Assembly (NCBI GenBank): GCA_940337035.1
Contig: OW679203.1
Coordinates: 26,111,495-26,175,494 of the forward strand
Direction: 5' to 3'
Origin: Agriotes lineatus
Lineage: Eukaryota > Arthropoda > Insecta > Coleoptera > Elateridae
DNA: 64,000 bases
Below the pieces are notes generated by a model. It had not been told where the DNA came from and did no database searches. It saw only the letters and a list, made by a program, of their open reading frames with translations. Within the stretch, counting starts at the first letter, position 1, and each line of letters begins with the position of its first letter. This document shows, in pieces, positions 11,700 through 23,400 of the stretch. The position numbers and the translations under genes are program-made.

Positions 11700-12110
11700 T
11701 CTTAAAGGGCATGACCTGACTATTATATTGTTTTCTATTTTATACCGTTCATCGTCTTGGCTCCGTTGAGATAACCATGCATTTGGTTTTCTGCCTGGTT
11801 TTCTACATATGAATTCTACAAATCGTTTGCTGTAGTCTAGGTAAGGTTCAACTGGTTGGATCTTCTAGGTTTTTGCATTAATTCTTTCTATGACAGGACC
11901 GTTGCGTTTTGATTTACCACTAATATCTAGGTTTATTTTACATGGCATCATTCCATGGCTTGTATCAACGTTGGCGGATGTTAGAGTTCTTACATCAGGT
12001 ATTTATGCGTGGTAAATCTCTTTATTGGTTACTCCACAATCAATTGTCGATCTCCGGCTTCTACTCTCCGCCATGTATCGTGTGTTTTAAGAAAAATAAT
12101 TCGCAGCATG
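11700..12110 (-). pseudogene. LINE AP-endonuclease remnant
   Basis: Read on the minus strand, a degraded frame gives KPEIDN, then SNQ.RDLPR, PDVRTLTSANV, DTSHGMMPCKINLD and further lysine/arginine-rich residues down to about 11700. This order matches the C-terminal part of LINE apurinic endonucleases, where NEIDYI is followed by a D.V.V..F block and the catalytic SDH (here TSH) before a basic linker. Several in-frame stops and a shift between 12040 and 12000 show it is dead. Downstream reverse transcriptase is not visible; the LINE ends near 11590. The call rests on motif order from memory of RTE-like elements, with no alignment run. Confidence 0.55.
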
Positions 12111-12180
12111 CCATGATACAATTGTATTCGCCACAACTTGATAGATACCCATTGAAGCAAATGAACTACCATTAGTCAAA

Positions 12181-13474
12181 TAGAACTAAATTACATCTTG
12201 ATCTTGAATTATTTTCCAAAAATGTACAAAACAGTAAATAAAAACAAATTTTATTGACTTCTGTGATTAATACACTCGATGTTGTGTAAATGCCATTTTA
12301 TTTTATTTTTTGCTTGATACAAGTAAACTTAATGCAGTATAAACTTTTATCTATCACAGTAACAGATGTTTTCGTAAACAAAATGCAATCTGACATTTAC
12401 CTACAGACTTAAGTTTAGGCGTGACTAGATTTTCTATCTTTCTTCCTAAGGCCTACTCTAAATAAGTTTTTTTTGGAATACACGATATATTTGTGCTATG
12501 GTTTATAATCAAGGAAAGTATTGGCAATGCGTAATTTATTCAGAATGCACAATTCTGTCAATTCCTCGTATTATTGTATTGCCAATATTTCAACTAAAAT
12601 CCCTCATTATTAATGTTGGGTTTTTCCTTGGTATGGTATATAACATATTTTGCAGGTTTTCGTAAAATGTGTCTCTTTTTTGCTTAGGTCTGCCTGTTTC
12701 ATGCAAAAATAATGTCATGGTCTTTAGTATAAGGGTTTAACATTAGATTAATAAGGTTAAAAAAATACCGTATTAAAATTACGAAGATGAAAAGGATATC
12801 AAAATTATTAAAATGTAGATGGCAAAGAAAGAAAATAGAATATAAAATTCAATTGAATGAGGCTGTGTAAGAAACAGTAAGATTAGAACATAATTTTTAT
12901 CTGAAATGAAGTGGGAAATTAATCGCAATTACTTATTCGAGAAACACCATTCAACATAGTGGGCGTTAGAGAAATATGATAAAGTTCTATAGTGTGTTGG
13001 ACTATAAAATATATGCTGAACTAAATCATTAAGGATATTTAATTATTATTATAAGTACACAAAATAATTTTGACTTCAAAAGATGTAATAAGTTTTTTAA
13101 GCGGCTGAAATTTTAAAATAAACCCTTTATTATATGAATTTTAATCTATTTTAGTATGTGAAGGGTTATATATCGTAATTAATATATCGAGAACAGTATT
13201 AAATTAATTTTTAAAAACAATTTGATATGGATAAGTAATGAAGGAGAATCGATATGGTGAGATAGCCATATATTAGACAGTTATAATCTACAAAAGCAAT
13301 TACTGGAAGGTAAAGCAGAACGGAGTTTATTTTCAATTAAGTACATCGTATGAATTGGATAGAAGTGGCTTGCTTAGCTGGAAGTAGCGTACGTCGAGTT
13401 AATTAGCGGAGTGGACTTCTGATGGTATAGATGGAAGGGTTTTCATCTACTAGAATTGTGATTCGTCAGGCTTG
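12181..13474. other. Very AT-rich sequence, nothing recognised
   Basis: No coding frame, repeat or RNA was recognised. Two short complementary segments (TATTGGCAAT near 12518 and ATTGCCAATA near 12577) could pair, but the stem is only ~10 bp. Confidence 0.5.
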
Positions 13475-13735
13475 TCATTGAAGCGACGTTTTGGGACTTG
13501 CACCTAGTCGAGTTTTGTGGTACTGGCTTGTCAACTTGTGATTTTTGGAAGTAAGGCATGGCGGTTGCTTCTGGTCAATCTTGGCAGTCCTGTTGGAGAA
13601 ATTAGCGTGAATCCTGTCTTGTTTTGTCGAGGAAGTCTTTGCGGATCCAGGTGTTTTTGGTGGAGTTCGTGGACTTGTTTCGACATTGAGATTGCTGGAT
13701 GCATTTGGCTTGGTGAAGGAGAGCATCGAGTCCAT
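13475..13735 (-). other. Exon-like open frame, Ser/Thr/Lys/Pro-rich
   Basis: An 86-codon frame starts at ATG on the minus strand and reads MDSMLSFTKPNASSNLNVET, then PRTPPKTPGSAKTSS and a basic, glutamine-rich tail. It sits in a block clearly GC-richer than the AT-rich DNA on both sides. It is on the same strand as the coiled-coil-like frames at 14.8-17.7 kb. A second minus frame overlaps it (open to 13932), so coding is not proved. The composition would suit a disordered protein segment. It is either a terminal exon of an unidentified gene or a repeat fragment. No family is recognised. Confidence 0.3.
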
Positions 13736-14335
13736 GAACAGGTGACAAAATACAGGTATTTAAGTAAATACTGAAAGAAAATATAGAAAGAGTGAAGTAA
13801 GATAATTTTAATTATGGGAGTACTTACCATTTGATATTTTTGAATGACAAATAATGTAACGAGGAGGTATTTGTAATTAATTTGGCACTTGAATAATTTG
13901 AAGCGACAGGTGTCAGACGTATAAGTTGTCATGAAATAAGAAAATCAAATTTCAGGAACAGAAGCAGTCTATATTATGAACGAATCTTACCTGTGTTTCA
14001 GTTAAGAGTAAAGAAATGTTTCCACCAGGGTTAGAAATGTAATAATTTTGATCATTCATAATATAGAAGGGCATATCAGTTAATTAAAATTCAATTATTG
14101 AGAATAAAATAGTAAATTATAACATTAAATAGGCGTTACAACGTGGAGTCACTACAATATGGATAGAATATGTAGCATGTTGTTCTGTATTGACATTGTT
14201 ATCATCATTATTCTTTCTTTAACATAGTGTGTGTCAATAATTTTATTCATAAACGTTTCGCTAATTGCGAAGTGGAGTGCGTTTATCCGTTCTAAGACCC
14301 CCCCCCCCTTCCAACACTTTGAAGATGGGCTACGT

Positions 14336-14523
14336 TTATGATCAAGATCATTCACTCCACCGCTCTGATTTCAAGGTCAAGTCCATTTACTCATCCCACC
14401 TGTCGGACTTCAAGATCAAAACCATTCGCTGCCCCCACCATTCGAATTTTAAGATCAAGCTCATTTGCTCCCCAACACACGGATTTCAAGGTCAAGAGCA
14501 TTTTCTTCTCCCATCACTCGCAT
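14336..14523. repeat. 39-bp tandem repeat encoding 13-residue repeats
   Basis: About five diverged 39-bp units (37-39 bp each) contain TTCAAG.TCAAG and a pyrimidine-rich CCCACC segment. Because 39 is a multiple of three, frames stay open on both strands. On the minus strand the units read as repeats of the type NGLDLEIR.VG, with two in-frame stops. The alternating hydrophobic pattern and shared strand link it tentatively to the neighbouring minus-strand frames. Confidence 0.75.
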
Positions 14524-15310
14524 TCCTGCTTTAACTTTTTCAGACCTTGGTGGCTATAAAATGGCAAATATTTGCTTGTTATGGTGGATCCTTAATGTGA
14601 ATTTGGTGCTTTTTTATTTCGATAATGGCCTCTTGGTCTCTGGTTCTCCATGACCCTATGCCCCCTGTAACCGATCGTAGAGGCTTTGTTCTTTTTCTAG
14701 CATGTGTTGTCATCGTTAAATCAGTAAAATTCGGAGGATTCGTTGTGTTCATGTGAGCTCTTCTTTGTTTTACCGCCAACAGGAAGCTTGGGACCGGCAA
14801 CGGTTTTCATGGACCACTCAATTCGTCCACTTTGGCCGCAGGCAGAGGTATTGAATTGAGACGCGATGTGAAAAGATCTAAAAATATAATAATCAAACTA
14901 GGTGGCTGACTATCTCTAATGTTGATTACTTTCTTAGCCTTACGATCATGAACTCGCGTTTGGGATCTGCTTTTCTGTTCCAAGTCAAAGACGTTGTTGT
15001 GTTTGGTGCAATTTATCATATTTTTCTCCCGCCAACACAATGCCAAGTGTCCTCCCCCCCCCCCCCATCTAAACAAGGCTCCTGCAAATGTGTTCTTATA
15101 TATCTAAGAACTGATTACGTCGTTTAAAGGTTTCATCCAACAGAGGATTCAGGCGAGGTGAAAAAATACTTCAGGTTGAAGTTATTCAGTTTGCTTTAGT
15201 TTACATTGGAGTGTGATGCGATGTGGAAAGAAGCGAAAACGGGACACTCACACTAAGCGCACTCGTGACGACGTTCCAATTGGAATTGCAAGAGGTGTCA
15301 AATTCGCCTT

Positions 15311-15751
15311 TTTCAAAACCACATCTTCATTCCTGTCCTTACATACAGCTGCCAGTCCTGGGTACTAACCCAAAAAGACTTATTAAGATTGCAAGCCAAC
15401 GAGATTAGAATCCTGAGGGCTATAGCAGGAATAACAAGAATCAACAGAATCCCGAACACGACGATCCAAGAACGACTACAAGCAGACAGCAAAACACCTA
15501 CATCGAAAGTAGTCAACTATGATGGTGGGGACACCTAATCCGTATGCAGAATGAACGCCTAATGAAAGTAGTGTGGCAGTGTAGGTACTTAGGAAAAAAC
15601 AGACGTGGACGACCAAAGCAAACGTGGACGACCAAAGCAATCGTGGAGCGACATCATCTGCAAACTATTTTCAAGTAGTGGAACAAACTGGCAACAAGCG
15701 ACAACCATGGCCAAAAATCGAATCACCTGGAAACATTTTATAGCCACCTGA
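15311..15751 (+). pseudogene. LINE reverse-transcriptase C-terminal remnant
   Basis: The plus frame reads IPVLTYSCQSWVLTQKDL, then ANEIRILRAIAGITRINRI, then (after a shift near 15515) WWGHLIRMQNERL and GRPKQTW. After a 19-bp duplication at 15605-15642 it reads SSGTNWQQATTMAKNRITW and ends FIAT-stop at 15751. This is the standard end of RTE-like/ORF2-type LINE proteins (V.TYG.E.W.LT, EMR.LR...G.TR.DRI, WFGH..RM...R, GRP...W). Two frameshifts and one stop make it a pseudogene. It is truncated at the 5' end, as LINE copies usually are. The left edge coincides with the end of tandem module 1, so it inserted within the array. Confidence 0.85.
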
Positions 15752-16440
15752 ACTGTAATATAATTGATTGTATATCCCCACACCCTACGAGAAGGAGTTT
15801 TTAAAGAAATTATTAGGGGGCAATATCTGTTCGATTACTTCAATTCATCCATAGTCCTTGTAGCGTGTGGAGAAGTGGGTTCTTCTATCTTTTAAAATAT
15901 TTCAGGATTCTTCAAGTTTAACCGACTAGGTGGCTCGTTATTCCTACTGTTGATTATCTACGACCATGAACCCACGGCTTGGGCTCTGTTTTTCTGTTCC
16001 AAGCCATATACTTTGTGGGCTTCCAGATTTACGAAGCACAATACCAAGTGAACTTCTTACTAGTAAGGCCTATGCGAATAAATCCTGATAGATCCAAGCA
16101 CTACTTACCTCGCCTTTAAGGTTTCATCACGCAGACGATGCAGACGGGGTAAAGAAATGTTTGGGGTTGAAGTTGTTCACTTTGCTTTAGTTTGTGTGAG
16201 ATGCCATGTGAAAAGAGCCGAAACTCAAACTAAGCGCGCTTGTTACGCCGTTTCGAATTTAATTGCACGAAGCGTCAATCCTACCTTTGTCAAAGCTATA
16301 CCGGATTGGTAAGGAGATTGCTTGATAACCAATGTTGGTTTAAAAATATATTACATTTTAAATAAATTACCGAGACGTGCCTCCGTCCGACTACTCCAAT
16401 TCATCGATACTCTTTGTAGTGTGTAAAGAAGCGGCTTTAT

Positions 16441-16758
16441 CTATTCTGTCCAATATTTTAAAACTTTTTGTGGGTGGCACACTAGGTGGCTATTATTAAT
16501 TACTTCCTCAGACCTACTATCATGAACCCTACGGCAAAGTCGCTCTTCCAAGCCAAATTCCCTCTGGCTGAGACGTTGCTGTGACCTCTGCAGATCATGC
16601 TTATCTATCTTCAGACGGGCCTCCAGATGTCTGAACAACTGGCTGCAATAGCAAGGGTATCTCTCCCCAACATCTCTCTTGGTCTCATCACGCAGTTGAT
16701 CCAGACGGGGTGAAGGAAATGCTTCAAGGTCGGGATGGTAATGGAATCCATATGGTGA
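16441..16758 (-). pseudogene. Open coiled-coil-like frame in tandem module 3
   Basis: The minus frame is open for ~105 codons (no ATG at its start), reading PYGFHYHPDLEAFPSPRLDQ, LRDETKRDVGERYP, FRHLEARLKIDKHDLQRSQQ, RLSQREFGLEERLCRRVHD and SEEVINN. The regular L/E/R/Q spacing suggests alpha-helical coiled coil. Equivalent residues survive in modules 1 and 2 despite stops and shifts there, which fits descent from a coding ancestor. No family is recognised. It may be an exon of a tandemly amplified gene, or part of an unidentified element's structural protein. The ATG-initiated part is only 65 codons. Confidence 0.4.
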
Positions 16759-17274
16759 TCAGTATTCTGATCGTATCGGATTGTCAAATTTTTTTGCACA
16801 AAATAGCTTCACGTTGGGCGCCAATGCTGTTGTTTAGCCTTCATTTAGTGCTTATTATTATTGTTAAATATTATTTTTTGTAATATAATAAATGTCATTG
16901 CCTCTCTCTGTGGCTAATTAAAAATATGATTATTTAAATTATGTTTTACTTTAATAAGGGTATGTTGTTTTATTTATTTGCATCTTATCAACACTTATGC
17001 GCCAGCTAGCAATTAAGACCCATATTTACAGGGTTGTAAGTTGTTACACTTTAGATAGATTTAATAATTGCATGGCAAATGCTCGATTCTAACGAGTGAC
17101 ATAACCTCAAAATATTAATCCCAAACATAGCTGTTTGAAACACAATTCAGAATTCCTTGTAATTTGAGCAGAAATTAACCAACAATCAATCAGTTCACCT
17201 CAGGTAAATTATTACAATGCTTTTATAAGGTTCGAGTAATTTACCTAACCTGGAATTTGTTTTTCAAGTGCAAA

Positions 17275-17680
17275 AGGACGCCAACTCGCATTTGTTGTTC
17301 CTCCAAGGAACGCCGATCGCGCTTACGATCTCCGCGAAGCTCATATTTGCTTCCTGGAAAAGTTTCAGCTGTTGCTGCCTGCCTCTGGATTACGGATTAG
17401 AACTCCTCTAGATCCTGTACCTTGCAGTTCGCTTTCCGCAGCTCCAAATCTTGTTAAATCCCGGCTTGAAAGATGAGCTACCGCTGGAAAAAACGCCAAG
17501 CTCATATCTGCTTCCTGATGATATTTCAGCTGCTGCTGCCTGCCTCTGGATTACGACCGAAGCCTCCTCTAGCTTCTGCACCTTGTTGTCCGCTTCTCGC
17601 AGCTCCCAACCGTGTTGAATCTCAGCTTCGAAGACGATCTGACGCAGACTAAGTTTCAGGTCCAATTTACTCTGGAACTA
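17275..17680 (-). pseudogene. Two-copy coiled-coil-encoding block
   Basis: Two direct ~155-bp copies on the minus strand encode almost the same peptide. Copy one reads WELREADNKVQKLEEASVVI then QRQAAAAEISSGSRYEL. Copy two reads LELRKANCKVQDLEEF-stop-SVI then QRQAATAETFPGSKYEL. The second continues as RGDRKRDRRSLEEQQMRVGV. The copies are in different frames, so a frameshift plus one stop separate them. The charged heptad-like pattern indicates coiled coil. It is on the same strand as, and just upstream of, the frames at 16.4-16.8 kb, so they may be parts of one decayed gene. Function is unknown. Confidence 0.45.
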
Positions 17681-17689
17681 CATTCCGGG

Positions 17690-20094
17690 ATACTGCAAAT
17701 TTAACCACAGCTGTCCTCCGCATAAAGCACATAAATAAAACGCACAACTAGATACAAAATATTTACTTTTATCGACAAGATTTATCAAAGCCAAAACACA
17801 CACAAGTTTCCAACTTGGCTTCCACAAGAAACCATTAATAAACGAGTTTCTATGTCACCATAGCAACATGATTTGCAATTTTTTATCTGTAACTATACAT
17901 TCTTTGATCTTAATTTTTATTTATTTTTGTAAATAGCATTCAGAAAACTCTAACCTCACAATTGACAGCACTTATTTACTTTTAGTTAATAAACACAGAT
18001 TAACACACCACTAGCACCTTCTTTTATTCTTCTATATCTCACTAATTCTCAGGTTCCTTCTTATATGCTCTTTGCATGTTTGTGCCTTCTTGCACTGATT
18101 TTTATTCCCTTTAGCTGCGTCATCGATTGTTGACATTCCGTTATTAATGCAAACGCTGCATTAAACCTCTATAACGCTTCGAAACACCTTTGTACCAAAG
18201 CGACTTCATTATCGTATCTCGATGTTACCCTATTAATTTGGAAGTCATCAAACTTAGCTACATTTGCCATATTAAGCACAAATTTGAATACAAGCTGATC
18301 TGCAAACCTGACGATACTGTTTTATATAATTACTAACCTCTGTTAATTGATAACAGTTATTGCTAATAATGTTTTATGTAATTATTAATGTTTACTAGTG
18401 ACTCTTACTGATGCAATAAATACAATACCAATTTTGGGCCTATTTGAATCTTTCATTAACATTCGTAAGTTAGCAATGCAATCAGAAATGCTGTAAGCAT
18501 CATACCATTACAACATATGTATAGTCCTATGGCTTCACAAAACATAGGCCGACCACAGCCTACATTCTATTTTCTCACTTTCTTATCCTTCCACTGCTTA
18601 CTTTAACGGTTTGAAAACTAACATAGAGATTTTGTAGATCTTAACCCTAAACCTAGGCATTGAAGATATTTCAATCTGTTTAACCCCAACCCTTTCCATG
18701 TTTATCGCCACACAAAGTCGAAAAACAGCGCATCAAGTTGAACGCAACATTGATGAACGTAGCAAATTCAGCACAGCTCGCAGGACACCTCCCTAATTAC
18801 TCAATTAAGCTCCAAAAATAGCAACCGATGCACTTTGAACTAGTTCTTCGTAAGTGAATTATTGAACTCCGGTAAACTACTTTGCAACAAGATGCTGAGA
18901 GCTAAGTGTTGTTCTCCCTGGAAACGGCAAAACAACTACTGAAACAGACAAATGAGTTTAAGCAAGTAGCGCAAATGGCGCCTGTCCCGCCGAAAATTTG
19001 CTTACTGCAGCACCGCACGAAAATCGATGGAGTTTATTACTTAAACAAGAATATAAATGACAGCACGTCGTTAGCGCTCTCCAGCAGCTCCCAGTTATCG
19101 GCGGGCCCGTCAAAAGTTATGAATCCCGAAACTCGCAGCGTTTACTTTCATTACGTGGAAGTTGGGGCGGGGCTGAATTTATAAACTGCTACTGCTTTGC
19201 CTGCAAGGTTTTCGTCTCTCATAAATCTTGAATGAAAATATCGTAATTAAATTTTTACTATATCTAAGAATGCAACGACTCAGTTTCATTTACTGTTTAG
19301 TGCATATATTTCTATATGGAATGGATGCCAACGTTAACCTAACTATGGTGGATTTTACAGCTTCGTCCACTGCATTACAAATATACGATTTAAATTCTAT
19401 TGCAAAACCAATAATACTAAAATGTGATAAGGTTAAAGGTGTTGGCGCATAGTAAGCGAATTTCCTCATAATTTGACATGTAACCACCGGCATATACAGC
19501 AGCATTGCTTAGATGTTTAACAACGATGGACAGACTTGTTTTTATCTTGTCCTCACTTCTACTATTTCTTGACAATATGATCAACCCTGTATGTGCTTTC
19601 TTTCACACTTTTTTGTGTCTGCATCTCTCAATAATTTGGAATTAAATCAATTTCGGGATTATTTTCACTTGTTTGCTATATGATTGTAAGCTCAGCGTTG
19701 GTATAGCAGTAGCTTCTGTTTTCGTCAGTACTATTTTTATCACTATATCCAATCATTTTCTAAAAGGAGAGGCTATTTGCAACTTCACCTAAATTTTACT
19801 CTATCTTAAATACCCATATCTTGTAACTGTGAATTTGTTAGTTCTTCGTCTTGTGAACTAGCTGTAGCACATTCTATCAATTGCACTATGGCGGTTAAGT
19901 TGAAAATGAGTTACAGTCTAACACCTATTTAACACACCTTAACATGCCAAAAAGTCCGATAGTTTAATGGAGGGGAAGGAGTTGTTACATGCTGTTATTT
20001 ACTCACCTCGCATCTAAATAGGGGCATATCCAAGGGTTACATGACTGTACCGACGCAACCTGCTGATCTAAGCTTTGAGGTGAAGTGAATAGCT
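17690..20094. other. Unassigned sequence, one small isolated open frame
   Basis: Mostly AT-rich. A 92-codon plus-strand frame at 18906-19184 is somewhat GC-richer but matches nothing recognised and has no supporting signals. It is probably chance. Confidence 0.45.
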
Positions 20095-20400
20095 GATTAG
20101 GACAACGACTTATCCCGCCTTCAGAAGGATGCATTAAATAACACAGGACAAAAACATAGCCTAAACTATTCGCTGAAAGCAAAATCAAATAACAATTTCG
20201 TAATAATTTAAAGGCAGCTATAATGGTAAGTAATTAAGTAGTAAATACATCACGGATTTAGCTCAAAAGGGTGATTTTAACGGTAGGTGTGTATGAGATT
20301 TAAAGGTGACTGTATCTAACAGACGATGGGGAATGTATGCGGAGCTGAGTTCCATTCCAGAATTGAAGCAAGAGAAAATAATATATAATCTGTGAAGCAA
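20095..20400. repeat. Diverged dispersed repeat, copy 1
   Basis: This aligns in the same orientation to 35935-36310. Shared landmarks are GCATTAAATAA or CCATTAAATAA, the run GCCTAAACTATTCGCTGAAAG, and T.TAACAGACGATG..GAA or TCTAACGGACGGTGAAA. Both end in AATATATAAT. No frame is shared. Confidence 0.65.
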
Positions 20401-23400
20401 GCTTCTTCGTGGTCCTTAAAAACAAGCTTTAAAGCTCGTAAGCAGACCACAAGTGTGTTGCTACCAGTTTTAGCTACGTGTGGTTCGTTGCGTGATGCAA
20501 TAGCTTCGTAAGTGATATTTGCAGCAAAGACGTTTTAACTTTTTACCGTATAATTACAATTTCTGTTTTGCTTCATCCTTGTGGGGGTTTCTTTTGTCGC
20601 TAATAAAGTTGCTGTCGGACTTCATAAATTGATATTGGTCGGGAGCGTCTTTTGCATTGTACTAAATTTTGCATACGTTGACTTTGTGTGTTTTTCTCGA
20701 CTCCGGCCGAATCATCTTTATCATGGGCCAACTTTCCGACAGCCTAGGTACCTAGACAACTGGAACTTCCAACATCGCCACTATGTCGGTATTGCTAAAC
20801 AGCTGCATTGCATTATAATTACCTCGTTACTATGCGTACCTTCTGAATATTAATTACCTCCACTGGTATATGTTTCATCCTCTTTCGATTTATAAATTAA
20901 GCTAATTCTATTTCGATGTGTGTGATTACGCAAGTGTTCACTTAGCGGACACAAGTTTTGAGCTGTTTTTCACATGGGCAAGCTTAATACCTATTTAAAT
21001 ACATCGGCTGATTTGCTATCAGCCTAAAAAAATCGCAGCATGTAATAACGTGACGTTAGTATTAGAACATTTTTACCCCTTTGTAACAAGAGCTTCATAA
21101 TGGACCAAGCTCGGATATTTGCTGATTATTTCATCTGTATTATTGTATGCTCAACATAACGTTTCGATTGCACCACTGTGTGTACCGGTTTTCTGTACTA
21201 CAGTATATGCAGCTGCGTTTATAAGCGAGATACACACCAAGCAGATAGAGGTAAGGTAAATTCATGCAGCAAGTAAGACTTACTCACAATGCCTTAGGCG
21301 TCTCCATCTGCGTTGCATACGTTGCTCTAATTCTAAGCTAGCGTGAGTAACTCAGCAACCACAAACAACAATAACCAACGCCTCTCTCCCAAAATGACTT
21401 TTAAACATAAACAGGTTAACATAAACATAACGTAAATCACTTTTAATGTGTAACATAGTAAGAATTTTGAGGTGATCTAAGTCAATTTTGGGCTATATAA
21501 AAACAGGTACTTTTTTCTGGATAAAAATTCATTCAGGAACTTATATTTGCAACGATGACCTTTATAGTTTAAATATTGACACGAATTCTCTTACCTGTGT
21601 TGGAGTCGGTGTACCAATGCTTGTTTTTGTCATCTCAGACTGCTAGAGTGTAACTCCACAAATTGATCATTGTGTTCGCCTTCTGAACTTCCCAGTCTGA
21701 AACTTTACTAAGGATGCTCTCTTAGAAAGCGCTACTTAAGAAGTTAACAAACTGAGCGACTCGGGAGTAACTTATATAAACAGATTACCTACTGCCTAAA
21801 TTTATACTTTGTTTCATGAAAATGCTGAGAGAATTCGGCTGCAAATATGGTAGAAATATATATCGATAACGTGTTTAATGACTAATATGTTATTTATTAA
21901 ATTAACTTTCGGTTTTCATTTGTATACGTCTTTTGTTCCAAGCTTATACGAAGTGCAATGCAGAATATTATTAACAAATATTCCATAAAACTCAAAAACC
22001 TTCACAGAAACCTCCTTTCTGAACATGAGCGGCCTCCAGTATTTATGTTTGCTTTCATTGTTACATATTGTGGTTCCATGTACATGCTAAACCAGAGACG
22101 TTATTTATTCGTTTCTGCGTCCCCACATTTCTCTTTGCTTCCATCCAGATTTTATCTTCAGCTTTTGTTGTTGCCACTGGATTTTTCGGTCTCCAAATTT
22201 TTGTCCAATTAGGAGATTTGTACTTTAATTAAAGCTATTTTTAGTTGTCCCACTTTAAACCAGTCTGTAGAGGAGTACGGGAACTCGATTATCCCTTTGA
22301 AACCAGGTTAACACACGCGATGGCGACTCCTTTCATTTTCTTTTGTTCCTTTGCAGGCACATATGGTATTGTGCTAAATTAATTTACAATTTCAGTTAGA
22401 CATGTCGAGATTGTATCTACTGTTTTTCTGTAAGCTACATCTGTGCAATTTTAATTAGTAATTATTAATTTGTTTATAGAGTCCGACGTGAATAATGAGA
22501 AAATATTGTTTTTCACTATCAGCATCATTAATAATTGTCTAAAACCAACTTAAGGCTCAGCAACAAAGAATAAGAATGCACTGATAGCTAAGTGAAGGGG
22601 GAGTAGTACTTCTGTAGTTTTCATTGCAGTTGCATGAGAAATAGGCAAATCCAAAATAACTTGTTGGGCAGGGCTTGCTATTTACGCTTGAAAGTGTTGT
22701 GAGAAACATTTCAACAAAATAAAAGTTCTTTTTCTCGGCTACCGGCAAGCTAGTCGGTCAAGTAACAACTTACTTGATTACTACAATGCGTATAACGTAT
22801 CAATGTAAAAATCTGCTTTATTGGTTAAAACGTATTTTACATTTATTATATCGGTCTCAGCCGTCTCGATTCTAAAATCTACAGCGCCACGCCACCTATT
22901 GATACACATTATTGGGATTCGTAATGGAGTATCGTGATGTAATCCAATACCAAAAAAATTGTGAAGGCTTCCAATAGGCCTGGGAATGCTCAGAAGGCTT
23001 TCTAAACAAATACAGGAATGAATAACACTGTCTAAAATTTCCGTCCGCTATGGACGATTAAATGCTTAATTACATTACAATTTGTCAACATCGGTGTTGT
23101 GTCCTTGGCCAGCCCAGAAGAATGCATTGCTATGAGTGCGATAGGGAAAGTCGCCTAGTTACCGCGCCGTCGCGGCATCGGCAGAGCGATCAAAGTAAAC
23201 TAGTGTATATCAGTACCCAGAATATAAGAATGATTTTACAGAACCTTTACACGTGAATTACTAAATGTTACTAAAAGTTTCCAAAAATCATTGACATGAA
23301 TGTTACCATATTAGCAATACACCAACCTCAACTACAATTATTTGACATACTTTGGATGAGAACTGGGCAACCACTTTTTCTGAATGCAAAAACCTCTCCA

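Larger units (their letters stand above)
14815..16760 (-). repeat. Three ~550-bp tandem modules with coding-like frames
   Basis: Three diverged copies lie at about 14815-15316, 15830-16306 and 16380-16760. Each contains CAATTC.TCCA or similar at the left, CTAGGTGGC, ATCATGAAC or CCATGAACC, TTCCAAG.CA, and a CAGA.GGGGTGAA-like segment at the right. The offset from copy 2 to 3 is ~552 bp. Copy 1 to 2 is also ~540 bp once the LINE insert at ~15316-15800 is removed. On the minus strand all copies keep related residues: PRL..L.DET.K (15.15, 16.12 and 16.70 kb) and LE...R.....VHD or similar (14.95, 15.98 and 16.54 kb). Copy 2 has GTAAGT right after DETLKAR, a good splice-donor candidate. A partial fourth copy may lie at 14555-14790. 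Confidence 0.6.

Noticed and set aside
11942..12175. 77-codon plus frame
   Set aside because: It overlaps, on the opposite strand, the LINE endonuclease remnant and resembles no family itself.
14299..15066. Poly-C runs near 14.30 and 15.06 kb
   Set aside because: Short homopolymers with no associated structure. They could also be sequencing or assembly-prone sites.
18906..19184. 92-codon plus frame, slightly GC-richer
   Set aside because: No recognised domain, splice signals or neighbours support it. The length is within chance expectation for this window.
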